64,000 nucleotides of DNA from Polynucleobacter sp. MWH-CaK5 (GTDB lineage: Bacteria; Pseudomonadota; Gammaproteobacteria; Burkholderiales; Burkholderiaceae): the NCBI RefSeq assembly GCF_018687615.1, contig NZ_CP061299.1, positions 977,433-1,041,432 of the forward strand, given 5' to 3'. Every line of letters begins with the position of its first letter. Position 1 is the first letter of the stretch. A program made the translations under genes and the position numbers. The notes under the pieces were generated by a model that was not told the DNA's origin, did not search any database, and was given only the letters and a program-made list of their open reading frames with translations. Positions 41,240-50,087 of this stretch are shown in pieces.

Positions 41240-41779
41240 TTACTTGCCCAAAAAGATGTCTTTGAACTCTTTTTCACCAACGGCTTTTTGAACCGTGAAG
41301 TAGGTCAAATAGTGAACGATGATGAGCCAGTAGATGAAGGCAATCATGATCAAGTTTTTAGGCTTGGCATGGCCAAACTCTAATACACCCTCCAAGAATG
41401 GCTTGCCATGCAGCAAGTAACCCTCAATACCAAGAGCATTGGCATGCAAAATCATGACTAGGACCACATAGATCAATGAATGGCCAATCAAAGGCCAGAA
41501 AATAGGTTTGCCTTTGTTAACCTTAATCGGCATCAGAAGCTCTACTGTGATCAAGAATTTACCCACAAAGGCTGCCTTGATGAGAGCCACAGTGATTGAG
41601 AACATGCTATCCGCGCCATCAACCCCAAAGTGCAACATTTGCGATTGGTTATATAAGCCAATGGCATAAAACCAAATGGTGAAATAACCAGTGGCAATCA
41701 GAAACTTCTTAGTTTCATGAAGAAAGCCATGTTTCATTTTTTCCCAACGGGACATTGTTTCAGTAGATGGTGTGCTCAC
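41240..41779 (-). CDS. inner-membrane protein, uncharacterised
   Basis: A 179-residue protein with about four hydrophobic helices (KKFLIATGYFTIWFYAIGLY, then ALIKAAFVGKFLITVELL, PLIGHSLIYVVLVMILHANA and LIMIAFIYWLIIVHYLTYFT). No family was recognised. It is the last gene of the DUF3302-HlyD-OMF unit, 35 bp after the outer membrane factor, and may serve that export system. Confidence 0.65.
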   Translation of the reverse strand: MSTPSTETMSRWEKMKHGFLHETKKFLIATGYFTIWFYAIGLYNQSQMLHFGVDGADSMFSITVALIKAAFVGKFLITVELLMPIKVNKGKPIFWPLIGHSLIYVVLVMILHANALGIEGYLLHGKPFLEGVLEFGHAKPKNLIMIAFIYWLIIVHYLTYFTVQKAVGEKEFKDIFLGK

Positions 41780-41814
41780 ACTTGACTCCTAAATCTAATA
41801 ATTACTGGTGGCTT

Positions 41815-43203
41815 TTAAATGGCTGGGCCACCCAAAGATAAATACAAATTAATGCGTTGCATTAAAACTTCTAACTGGCCCTGCTGCTCATTTGATTGAG
41901 CCGCATTGGTTCTTATTTTTTGTTGTAAAACTTGGCGCTGATCGATGCGACCAATGACAAATTCAGCATCTGTGCTTTTTTGAATATTTTGTTGTGATTG
42001 ATAGATTTGATTGAGTTCTGCATAACGCGCACGCCAAGATTGCTCGCCTGATAAAGCAGATTCCACTTCTCTGAAGGCGTTTAATCCAACTTTGGCATAC
42101 GTGGCAAAAGCTTGTTCAAGCTCAGCTTGCCTTGATTCAACTCTTGCCTCCAAGGCGCCGCCAGTGAATATTGGCAAATTAACCCCAACACCAGCACTCG
42201 GATTAGATGAATCTGTCTTCAAAACAAATACTTCACTGCTGATTCTGCCAAAGCCTGCTGTCAAACTAATTTTAGGCAAGCGTGTTGCTTCTGCTTCTTT
42301 CACATTAAATCTAGCTGCATCGACTCTGGCCGCAGCAGCCACAATGTCCGGACGTCTCTCAAGTAAATCAGATGGCACCCCTGCGTTGATGGCTGAGGGG
42401 GCTTTAGGCAAGCTTTGATTTTTTAGTGGTGTTCCAACGGGGTAACGACCCACCAAGACATCCAAGGTTTTTAGATTTTGCTGACTGGCGTTCTTTAAAT
42501 TGAAAGCCAACTCTTTGGCTTGCGCAAGGTTGATTTCTGCATTGAGGATGTCTTGCTTGGAAGCCGCACCAATTTTTTCCCGTTGCTTCACGTGCTCCAA
42601 GATTTTTTCTTGATGCTGAGCTGATTCATTGGCAACTTGCGCTTGGATGTTAAGAACGCGAGCAGACCACAATGTTTTGGCCAAATTAGCCATGAACGAT
42701 AGCTTGGCTGATTCTTGATCTGCTGCAATGGCTTTGGCGTTTTGCTCAGCATTGGCATAGCTTGCCCTGACGCGACCCCAAAGATCAATTTCCCAATTGG
42801 CTCCAACGTAATAACCAGACGTGCCAGATCCATCCAAGCCCATCTTAGAACCTGTTTTACCTTGCACACCTGCGTTAGGATAAAAAGAACCGCCCACAGC
42901 CTTCATCATCGCTTCTGCTTGGTCTAGTCGTGCGGCATAAATTCTGAAATCGGGTGCTGATTGAATCGCCAACTTTGCCAACTCGGTTAATTCAGGATCA
43001 TTGAATGAATCTACCCAAGCAATGCTTTGAAAAGCTTGATGATTGCCGGCTTTGTATTGAGCAGGCAACTGTTGCCCAGGCAATGCACGATCAAGCAGCT
43101 CAGATCTTTTGATCGGCTCACCAATGGAACAAGCACTCAGAGCCAACAGCAGGCTGAGGGACAAATACTTGCTGATAGCGACTTTATCCATCGATCTCAT
43201 CAA
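41815..43203 (-). CDS. outer membrane efflux lipoprotein (NodT-like)
   Basis: A 462-residue TolC-family channel with lipobox LSAC (ALSACSIGEPIKRSEL). Typical parts are WVDSFNDPELTELAKLAIQS and LLERRPDIVAAAARVDAARF. Its start overlaps the HlyD stop by four bases (ATGA), so the two are co-translated. It forms the outer duct of the export system with the HlyD protein; no RND or ABC pump is encoded in this unit. Confidence 0.88.
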   Translation of the reverse strand: MMRSMDKVAISKYLSLSLLLALSACSIGEPIKRSELLDRALPGQQLPAQYKAGNHQAFQSIAWVDSFNDPELTELAKLAIQSAPDFRIYAARLDQAEAMMKAVGGSFYPNAGVQGKTGSKMGLDGSGTSGYYVGANWEIDLWGRVRASYANAEQNAKAIAADQESAKLSFMANLAKTLWSARVLNIQAQVANESAQHQEKILEHVKQREKIGAASKQDILNAEINLAQAKELAFNLKNASQQNLKTLDVLVGRYPVGTPLKNQSLPKAPSAINAGVPSDLLERRPDIVAAAARVDAARFNVKEAEATRLPKISLTAGFGRISSEVFVLKTDSSNPSAGVGVNLPIFTGGALEARVESRQAELEQAFATYAKVGLNAFREVESALSGEQSWRARYAELNQIYQSQQNIQKSTDAEFVIGRIDQRQVLQQKIRTNAAQSNEQQGQLEVLMQRINLYLSLGGPAI

Positions 43204-44156
43204 TGCAATTTCGGAACAATGTAGTTAAGTTTGCTATAAACACGCAACATGACTTTTCTAACAAAATGTAAGAAGCTCATGTTGTCTGTGTAGATCGCAC
43301 CATGACCTATGGCACCAGCAGCAATTAATTCTGTGTGACTGCCCTCTTCAAGAATCAACTTCACCGGGAAGCGATTTGGAACTGCTGGTCTAACACCTGT
43401 TTGAGGTAAATCGCCACTGGCATTTACTTGACCCTGACGTTGAGCCCAAATCACGCTTTCAACTTTTGCTTTGTAAATTTGGCCAGGATTGGTTGGGACA
43501 TAAAACTCTGCTTCATGCCCCGGCTTGATTTGATGAAGTTCATTTTGATGGAACAACATGAATACTTGTGGATCATCTTCCAGGAAGCTCATCGCGGCAC
43601 GCAATGGTGTTGGCACCAAGAAAACACCTGGGCGCAATTGCGCATTAACGACCGTGCCATTGTTGGGTGCACGCACAACGGTTTGCTCAAGCTCCCAATA
43701 AGAATTGTCGGCCTTCTCTTTTAACTCGTCGTAATCAGCTTCTGCTTTTTCAAGGTCAAAGCGATTACCTGATCCTGTTTTAACCAAAGCACGATGTTCA
43801 TCGACTCGTTTTTTAGCCAACTTGAGTTTGGCATTTAGAGCATTGACTGAAGCTTGATAAGGCTCAGGATCGATCTTGAATAAAACATCGCCCTTTTTGA
43901 CGCGTTGATTATCAGTCACACCAACTTCAATCACACGCCCTTTGACTTGAGGAATGATGGGCACCTCGTGGCGCGTGACTCTGACATCTGAACTACTTGG
44001 GGCAAAGATGTTCATGAGCAAAATCATGATTAACACGAATACAACTGGCGTCACAAAAACAATGATCTTGGCGCGCTTATTCCATGGATAGAGTTTGCGT
44101 TTAAAAAATACCCACCAAACAACTAGAGCGTAAAGAACGATGATGATTTCTAACAT
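43200..44156 (-). CDS. HlyD-family membrane fusion protein (YiaV/AaeA-like)
   Basis: A 318-residue adaptor. A TM helix at about residues 31-51 (IIVFVTPVVFVLIMILLMNI) is followed by the lipoyl half VPIIPQVKGRVIEVGVTDNQ, KGDVLFKIDPEPYQ, a coiled coil (KLKLAKKRVDEHRALVKTG) and VRAPNNGTVVNAQLRPG. A second hydrophobic part is at the very N-terminus (MLEIIIVLYALVVWWVFF). Such YiaV-type proteins pair with a DUF3302 protein, as here, two bp upstream. Confidence 0.88.
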   Translation of the reverse strand: MLEIIIVLYALVVWWVFFKRKLYPWNKRAKIIVFVTPVVFVLIMILLMNIFAPSSSDVRVTRHEVPIIPQVKGRVIEVGVTDNQRVKKGDVLFKIDPEPYQASVNALNAKLKLAKKRVDEHRALVKTGSGNRFDLEKAEADYDELKEKADNSYWELEQTVVRAPNNGTVVNAQLRPGVFLVPTPLRAAMSFLEDDPQVFMLFHQNELHQIKPGHEAEFYVPTNPGQIYKAKVESVIWAQRQGQVNASGDLPQTGVRPAVPNRFPVKLILEEGSHTELIAAGAIGHGAIYTDNMSFLHFVRKVMLRVYSKLNYIVPKLH

Positions 44157-44158
44157 GT

Positions 44159-44554
44159 CTATTCCTTAGCGCCGTTTGAGAGAGATCTCTTTTCAGCTTC
44201 TGCAAGAGACTGAACCTGCTCTTTTGATAAAGGCACGATGGTAGGCTTCAGGTGCGCCCACACAAATGCGATTGGCCAGAACAAGCCACCTGAAAAACGT
44301 GAAACCATGCACATTGCATGAATCGCTTCTTTTTGTGGATGCTGACGTTTTTCAGCAATCTTGCTAGGTAAATAATGAATTTGCCAATAAGCGATGCCAA
44401 GAACAATCGGAATGATGATGATCGCTATCCAAGAAAAGATATCGGCCAAGGTGTCTACAAAGCCAGCGGCACAAGCATGCCCTGCCATGAGCAATAAAAA
44501 GCTTGCTCCAAGGGAGCGTATCAGCAAATGAGGTTGTGAGCGCAAATGACTCAT
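44159..44554 (-). CDS. DUF3302 inner-membrane protein (YiaW-like)
   Basis: A 131-residue protein with an N-terminal hydrophobic stretch and a second helix (DIFSWIAIIIIPIVLGIAYW), then the family motif LPSKIAEKRQHPQKEAIHAM. YiaW-type proteins always neighbour a YiaV HlyD gene. First gene of the operon DUF3302-HlyD-OMF-membrane protein. The role is unknown; export of aromatic acids is a guess from AaeA likeness. Confidence 0.8.
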   Translation of the reverse strand: MSHLRSQPHLLIRSLGASFLLLMAGHACAAGFVDTLADIFSWIAIIIIPIVLGIAYWQIHYLPSKIAEKRQHPQKEAIHAMCMVSRFSGGLFWPIAFVWAHLKPTIVPLSKEQVQSLAEAEKRSLSNGAKE

Positions 44555-44673
44555 GTGTCTATTCCAGCTAATAAAAGTGAACTAATTATCCGCTAAAAAT
44601 TCCTAAATTTAACAGTGGCTTACTCGATTTTTGTTAGCTCTAGGGGGTACTTCATGGGTGTTTAGCCGTCAAA

Positions 44674-44703
44674 TTGAGAAGCTCACTTATTTTCTAGTAC
44701 AAT
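44674..44703 (+). promoter_or_regulatory. promoter of tRNA-Leu
   Basis: -35 TTGAGA (44674-44679), 18-bp spacer, -10 TACAAT (44698-44703), 37 bp before the tRNA. Confidence 0.6.
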
Positions 44704-44740
44704 ATTTGGCTTAGCTGATATGAAATTCAATGTCAGATAT

Positions 44741-44824
44741 GCCCTGGTGGTGGAATGGTAGACACGCCGGTCTTAGAAGCCGGTGCCGAGAGGCGTGAGA
44801 GTTCGAGTCTCTCCTGGGGCACCA
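44741..44824 (+). tRNA. tRNA-Leu (anticodon TAG)
   Basis: A class II tRNA of 84 nt. Acceptor GCCCTGG/CTGGGGC with wobble pairs, anticodon stem CCGGT/GCCGG around loop CTTAGAA with TAG, a long variable arm (TGCCGAGAGGCGT), T arm GAGAG-TTCGAGT-CTCTC and encoded CCA. Confidence 0.95.
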
Positions 44825-44828
44825 AATC

Positions 44829-44867
44829 AAAAAGCTTGTTTCTTTGCAAAGAGAAACAAGCTTTTTT
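44829..44867 (+). terminator. terminator of tRNA-Leu
   Basis: A 15-pair stem AAAAAGCTTGTTTCT/AGAAACAAGCTTTTT with an eight-base loop and T tract directly after the CCA. Confidence 0.9.
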
Positions 44868-44882
44868 CATTTGAGGAGGCTT

Positions 44883-45818
44883 TTATCGGCAAATATCTTC
44901 AATGTCCTTTTGAATGATTTTCAGACCAGCCTTGAGAATCGTGTCATAGCGGTTGCGCTCTACCTTGATGGTCTCTGGCGTCCAAGAATAAAAACCTTGT
45001 GAGGTTTTCATACCGTAATGATTATTTTTGACTCTGTCGGTCAAACACTTGGCAGGAGTTGCATCATTGCACAAAGATGGGTAAATACTGGCGCCAGCAG
45101 CCGTATGGATCTCAACACCAGCATGATCACGTTGCATCACAGGACCGGCTGCTAAATACCTGAACCCAAAACCAAATCGAACCGCGTTATCGATATCTTC
45201 TGGCGTGGCAATGCCTTGATCGATCATTGAAAAAGCTTCACGAGACATGGCATGTTGCAATCGATTGGCCAAGAATCCCGGCAAATCCTTATTCACCCTG
45301 ACCGGCACCATCAAGCAGCGTGTCATGATCTGGAATAAATCATCCATCACCGCCTGGCTGGTCTTCTCGCCTTTGATGACTTCCACGCAAGGCACTAAAT
45401 GCGCTGGCATGAAGAAATGCAAACCAATCATGCGACTGGTGGTCGATAAGCCCTCTGCAATTTGGCTGATAGGAAAGCTCGAACTGTTGCTAGCTAAGAT
45501 CGTGTGCGCATGCGCCAATTGATCTAACTGCTTGAACAACTCTTGTTTGAGCGGTAATTTTTCTGGAATACATTCCACGACCAAATCAACGCTCGGCCAA
45601 GCCACATCTTTGAGGTCTGCATGAACTGTGATGGGCTTATCTGGCTTGGCATATCGGAGCTCTTTGATTTGAAATTCAAAGTACTGAGGTAAAAATGCTC
45701 GACGCTCTGTACCTGCTTCAATGATTTCTACAGCATATCCGCCTCTTAAAAAAACTAGGGCCACATCTGCACCCATGGTGCCGCCACCCACGATCACTAC
45801 TTTTTTACTGGTTGTCAT
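44883..45818 (-). CDS. 3-hydroxyacyl-CoA dehydrogenase-type NAD-dependent oxidoreductase (A)
   Basis: A 311-residue enzyme. The Rossmann start is VVIVGGGTMGADVALVFLRG; then DLVVECIPEKLPLKQELFKQ, ASNSSSFPISQIAEGL, MIGLHFFMPAHLVPCVEVIK and DLPGFLANRLQHAMSREAFS. The C-terminal 3HCDH domain follows (GFGFRYLAAGPVMQRDHAGV). It is paralogous to the gene at 54093, sharing all these blocks. Members oxidise 3-hydroxyacyl-CoA or hydroxy acids such as gulonate; in this sugar-acid-like cluster the latter is plausible. It diverges from the TRAP operon. Confidence 0.85.
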   Translation of the reverse strand: MTTSKKVVIVGGGTMGADVALVFLRGGYAVEIIEAGTERRAFLPQYFEFQIKELRYAKPDKPITVHADLKDVAWPSVDLVVECIPEKLPLKQELFKQLDQLAHAHTILASNSSSFPISQIAEGLSTTSRMIGLHFFMPAHLVPCVEVIKGEKTSQAVMDDLFQIMTRCLMVPVRVNKDLPGFLANRLQHAMSREAFSMIDQGIATPEDIDNAVRFGFGFRYLAAGPVMQRDHAGVEIHTAAGASIYPSLCNDATPAKCLTDRVKNNHYGMKTSQGFYSWTPETIKVERNRYDTILKAGLKIIQKDIEDICR

Positions 45819-46115
45819 GTTTGCCTCGATATTTTTATTTAATTATTTTGTTTACGTTTTTGTTTGATTCTATTTTGATTTGTTTTTATTACTCTATATA
45901 AATTTTGTATCTGAAATGTAAACCAGTTTTGATCATATTTCAGGGATATTTATGACAGAGTACTTGCTCTTAAATAGTGCATTTTTTTATTTAAAACCAA
46001 TTGACTAGTGATAACCCTAGGTAATCCCAAAAACATGGAGCAAAAAGAAAAAAATAGTGCTAAATTTTCAGTACGGTATTAAATACTTTTTGAATAACAA
46101 ACCGGAGACAAGAGA
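45819..46115. promoter_or_regulatory. divergent promoter region, AT-rich
   Basis: A 297-bp stretch between the divergent dehydrogenase and TAXI binding-protein genes. It is very T-rich on one side and must hold both promoters. The TAXI ribosome site is GGAGACAAGAGA before ATG 46116. I see no clear palindrome and no ORF. Confidence 0.5.
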
Positions 46116-47063
46116 ATGAAAATTGCAAAACTTTTAGCTGTACTTCTATTCAGCTCAGCTGGCATTGCAGCTGCGCAAAGCATTTCAGTAGGCACTGGTG
46201 GTACTGGCGGCGTTTACTACCCAATGGGCGGTGGTTTAGCTTCAGTTCTTTCTAAGCACGTTCCTGGTATGCAGGCAACAGCTGAAGTAACTGGTGGCTC
46301 AGTTGATAACATCAACTTGATTGGCACAGGTAAGCCATACGTTGGCTTCTCAATGGCTGATGCTGCTAAAGACGCTATCGAAGGTCAAGGCAAATTTGCA
46401 AACAAGAAAGTTGAACTCCGCACTTTATTGGTTCTTTACCCTAACCGCATGCACGTTGTGACCACAGAAGCATCAGGCATCAAAACAATGAAGGATCTTA
46501 AAGGCAAGCGCGTCAGCACAGGTTCACCTGGTAGCGCCACTGAAGTGATGGCTTTCCGTTTGATCGAAGCTGCTGGCTTAGATAAAGACAAAGACGTGAA
46601 GCGTGAGCGCTTGAGCGTTGCTGAATCAGTGAATGCAGTAAAAGATCGCAAGATCGATGCATTCTTCTGGGTGGGCGGTCTTCCAACAGCTGGTGTGACT
46701 GACTTAGCCAATACTCCAGGAACAAAGATTGTGATGGTTGATAACGCTGCTGAAGTAGCTGCCATGAACAAAAAGTATGGCAACCTTTACTACGCAGACA
46801 CAATTCCTAAGAGCGTTTATGCAGGCATGGCAAAAGACAATCAAGTATCAGCTGTAGCGAATATCTTGGTTGCTAGCGCATCAATGCCTGATGACCAAGC
46901 TTATAAGATTGTTAAAGCTGTTTTTGATCATCAAAAAGAGTTGATTGCTACTCATACTGAGTACTCAAGCATCACCATTGGCATTCAGAAGCCAGGCAAC
47001 AGCTCAGTACCGTTCCACCCAGGTGCTGTCAAGTACTTGAAAGAACGCGGCGCCAAGTTCTAA
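46116..47063 (+). CDS. TAXI-family TRAP transporter solute-binding protein
   Basis: A 315-residue secreted binding protein. Signal peptide MKIAKLLAVLLFSSAGIAAA, then the family-defining SISVGTGGTGGVYYPMGGGL, TAEVTGGSVDN and KGKRVSTGSPGSATEVMAFR. It captures the substrate, often a dicarboxylate or sugar acid, in the periplasm for the fused permease encoded next. It is highly expressed relative to the permease if the hairpin after it works as an attenuator. First gene of a five-gene operon. Confidence 0.92.
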   Translation: MKIAKLLAVLLFSSAGIAAAQSISVGTGGTGGVYYPMGGGLASVLSKHVPGMQATAEVTGGSVDNINLIGTGKPYVGFSMADAAKDAIEGQGKFANKKVELRTLLVLYPNRMHVVTTEASGIKTMKDLKGKRVSTGSPGSATEVMAFRLIEAAGLDKDKDVKRERLSVAESVNAVKDRKIDAFFWVGGLPTAGVTDLANTPGTKIVMVDNAAEVAAMNKKYGNLYYADTIPKSVYAGMAKDNQVSAVANILVASASMPDDQAYKIVKAVFDHQKELIATHTEYSSITIGIQKPGNSSVPFHPGAVKYLKERGAKF

Positions 47064-47087
47064 AAAAATATTAGAAAAATAATACAA

Positions 47088-47114
47088 ACTACCCAAGCAT
47101 CCCTTGGGTAGTTT
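47088..47114 (+). promoter_or_regulatory. intra-operon hairpin between binding protein and permease
   Basis: A perfect 11-bp stem AACTACCCAAG/CTTGGGTAGTT with loop CATCC, followed by only four T. It probably gives partial termination or mRNA protection, so that binding protein exceeds permease. Confidence 0.7.
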
Positions 47115-47133
47115 TCCATTGAGCGAGACAAGC

Positions 47134-49155
47134 ATGATCCAAGATCAAAACCCTGCATTGGACGAAAAAACCCAACAGGAAGTAGAGTCATTGATTCGTC
47201 AAGAAGAAGGTGATTCTCATCAGTACAAAGGCTTTTTGGCCGTTTTCTTAACTTTGGCAGCAGTGGTAATGTCGCTGTTCCACTTATATGCAGCTTATTC
47301 AATTGTTCCCACATTGCAATTGCGCGTGGTGCACGTTGGTTTTGTTTTAGCTATTTTGTTTTTATCATTCCCGATTGCAGCGAGATTTAAAAATCGCTTG
47401 ATGCTTTGGGACATAGTATTAGCAGCACTAGCCATCGCTACGGCTTTTTATGTTTTGCAAGGCGGCGATGATTTGGCTGATAGAAATACAGCCCCTCTTC
47501 AGCTAGACATTATTTTTGGCATTATTTTTATTTTTCTGATCCTAGAAGGTATTCGCCGTACCAACGGTTTAATTTTGCTTTCAGTCACTTTGTTGTTTTT
47601 ATCCTATGCACTATTTGGTAATTACTTGCCAGCGCCTTGGACTCACAAAGGGTATGAGATCTCTCGTTTGGTAGGTTATATGTACATGACCCTAGAGGGC
47701 GTGTTTGGAACAGCGGTCGACGTTTCAGCCACCTTGATCATTCTCTTCACTATCTTTGGTGCATTTTTACAGTTCACCAATGCAGGTAAATTCTTTATCG
47801 ACTTTGCTTTCAGTGCCATGGGTGGCAAATCCTCAGGCGTTGGTAAAACGATTGTTCTTTCTTCATTTTTGTTGGGTGGTCCATCAGGTTCTGGTGTTGC
47901 CACAACAGTGACTGTTGGTACCGTTGCTGCTCCGATGTTGAACAAAGTTGGCTACGATAAAAATGCAGCAGGCGGTCTTTTGGCAGCTGGCGGCTTAGGC
48001 GCCATCATTTCTCCTCCAGTTTTAGGTGCTGCAGCTTTCTTGATTGCTGACTTTTTAAAGATTTCTTATTTAGACGTGTTGTTGATGGCTTGTATTCCAA
48101 CCATCCTTTTCTATCTTGGCTTATTTGTCATGGTTGAAATTGATGTCAAAAAATACAATATGTCAGCGATCAAAATTGAAAAGGTTGATACCGCTTGGAA
48201 TTTAGCTAAGAAGTATTGGTTCCACTTCTTCTCTTTGATTTCAATCGTGGTATTTATGCTGATCGGCTTTTCACCAGTAATGTCAGTATTCTGGGCCACA
48301 GTACTTTCAGCATTGACCAGCATGTTAAGAGCTGACACAGCCATCTTGCCTTGGGATCTTTTCAGTGGCAAGCAGTCATTCATCAAGTCCTTTTATGAGT
48401 CTAACCTGATCAAGGCTTTGGCCAATGGTTCTTCTGGTGTGATCAGCATTGCTGCAACCTGTATCGGCGCTGGTTTGATTGTAGGTACTGTGACTTTGAC
48501 TGGCTTAGGCCTGAAGTTCAGCTCAATCATCATTCAGTTGGCTGATGGCTCGTTGTTGTTGACAGCCATTTACACAGCCATGATTGTTTGGATTGTGGGC
48601 CTTGCGGTTCCTGTGACAGCGTCTTACATCATTTGCGCTGTGATCACAGCCCCTGCTCTGATCAACTTGGGCGTGCCTGCCTTCGCAGCTCACATGTTCA
48701 TTTTCTATTACGCTGTTTTGTCTGAAGTATCTCCTCCGACGGCTCTTTCACCATTTGCTGCTGCCGCTATTTGTAAAGGTAATCCTTATAAGACCACCTT
48801 GCAGAGTTGGAAATACGTGGCTCCTGCGATTTTGGTGCCATTCATGTTTGTTTTAGATAAGTCTGGCAGCGCCCTCTTGTTGATGGGTTCAACCAAGGCA
48901 TTGGCTAATGCAGATTGGCTACAAATTGCTTGGGTGAGCTTCACGGCTGTGGCCGGTGTGATTGCTTTAGCAGGCGGTCTACAAGGCTGGTTCTTGGCCA
49001 AGACCAATTTATTTGAACGCTGGGTTTTGATTTTGTCTGGCGTTGCATTGGCGTATCCATCTAATTACTCAGATATTGCTGGCTTTGTGGGCTTTGCTTT
49101 GGTCGTGGTGATGCAGATCATCAGAAATAAAAAATCTGCGGGAGCGCCGGCATGA
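47134..49155 (+). CDS. TRAP transporter fused permease (DctQM-type)
   Basis: A 673-residue inner-membrane protein; start MIQDQNPALDEK at 47134 with GAGACAAGC upstream (the frame extends to 47104 into the hairpin). An N-terminal 4-TM DctQ-like part is fused to a 12-TM DctM part (GKTIVLSSFLLGGPSGSGVA, AAGGLLAAGGLGAIISPPVL, and the second half AVPVTASYIICAVITAPALI). Fused permeases of this kind go with TAXI binding proteins. Drives sodium-coupled uptake. Its stop overlaps the next ATG by four bases. Confidence 0.93.
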   Translation: MIQDQNPALDEKTQQEVESLIRQEEGDSHQYKGFLAVFLTLAAVVMSLFHLYAAYSIVPTLQLRVVHVGFVLAILFLSFPIAARFKNRLMLWDIVLAALAIATAFYVLQGGDDLADRNTAPLQLDIIFGIIFIFLILEGIRRTNGLILLSVTLLFLSYALFGNYLPAPWTHKGYEISRLVGYMYMTLEGVFGTAVDVSATLIILFTIFGAFLQFTNAGKFFIDFAFSAMGGKSSGVGKTIVLSSFLLGGPSGSGVATTVTVGTVAAPMLNKVGYDKNAAGGLLAAGGLGAIISPPVLGAAAFLIADFLKISYLDVLLMACIPTILFYLGLFVMVEIDVKKYNMSAIKIEKVDTAWNLAKKYWFHFFSLISIVVFMLIGFSPVMSVFWATVLSALTSMLRADTAILPWDLFSGKQSFIKSFYESNLIKALANGSSGVISIAATCIGAGLIVGTVTLTGLGLKFSSIIIQLADGSLLLTAIYTAMIVWIVGLAVPVTASYIICAVITAPALINLGVPAFAAHMFIFYYAVLSEVSPPTALSPFAAAAICKGNPYKTTLQSWKYVAPAILVPFMFVLDKSGSALLLMGSTKALANADWLQIAWVSFTAVAGVIALAGGLQGWFLAKTNLFERWVLILSGVALAYPSNYSDIAGFVGFALVVVMQIIRNKKSAGAPA

Positions 49156-50087
49156 GTCAATTTGATCGCAATAGTCGTGGCGTTTATTTAATTGCCGTCA
49201 CGCCTTTCAAAGAAAATGGTGCCCTTGATTTAGAGAGCACCGACTCCATGGTCGATTTTTATTTGGAATGTGGTATCACTGGTCTGACGATTCTTGGCAT
49301 CATGGGTGAAGCCACCAAGTTGACTGCTGAAGAATCAAAGACTTTTGTGGCTCGCGTTTTAAAGCGTGTGAATGGTCGAGTTCCTGTGGTAGTGGGTGCA
49401 TCAGCCCCAGGCTTTGCCCCCATGAAAGAATTGACCACTTCAGTGATGGACATGGGTGCCGCAGGTGTGATGGTGGCACCTCCATCAACGCTGCGCACGG
49501 ATGATCAAATCACAGCTTACTTTGACATGGTCAATGAAACATTGGGACCTGATGTGCCATGGTGTCTGCAAGATCATCCTGTTTCAACAGGTGTGCAGAT
49601 GTCAACACCTGTGATTCTTAAGATCTTAAAGAACTCCCCTAATTGCGTGATGCTCAAGCATGAAGATTCTCCCGGACTAAACAAACTGTCCACAATCATC
49701 GCTACGATTGCCAAAAAAGAGATTGAGCGAGTCTCGATTCTGACTGGCAATGGTGGCGGCCTCTTCTTGACTGAAGAAATGATTCGTGGTGCGGATGGTG
49801 CTATGACTGGTTTTGCTTATCCTGAAATGATGGTTCGTGTTTGTGAGTTGTTTGCAAAAGGCGATATTGAAAAAGCATGTGATGTTTATGATGCTTATCT
49901 ACCTTTGGCCAAATATGAACAGCAAGCCAATATTGGCCTAGCCGTTCGTAAACACATCTTGGCTGAACGTGGCGTGATTGCATCAGCCGCTGTTCGTAAG
50001 CCAGGTCCAAAACTATCCCCAGCAGATATCAAAGACATTGAACGATTAACGATTAGACAAACAAAACGATTAAAGGAAATTGAATAA
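49152..50087 (+). CDS. DHDPS/NanA-family lyase or dehydratase
   Basis: A 311-residue class I aldolase-fold enzyme. The pyruvate-binding loop is GIMGEATKLTAEE and the Schiff-base Lys lies in CVMLKHEDSPG. The family includes dihydrodipicolinate synthase, NanA and keto-deoxy sugar acid dehydratases/aldolases; in a TRAP catabolic operon the last group is more likely. Its ATG overlaps the permease stop and its stop overlaps the SDR start (TAATG). Confidence 0.87.
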   Translation: MSQFDRNSRGVYLIAVTPFKENGALDLESTDSMVDFYLECGITGLTILGIMGEATKLTAEESKTFVARVLKRVNGRVPVVVGASAPGFAPMKELTTSVMDMGAAGVMVAPPSTLRTDDQITAYFDMVNETLGPDVPWCLQDHPVSTGVQMSTPVILKILKNSPNCVMLKHEDSPGLNKLSTIIATIAKKEIERVSILTGNGGGLFLTEEMIRGADGAMTGFAYPEMMVRVCELFAKGDIEKACDVYDAYLPLAKYEQQANIGLAVRKHILAERGVIASAAVRKPGPKLSPADIKDIERLTIRQTKRLKEIE

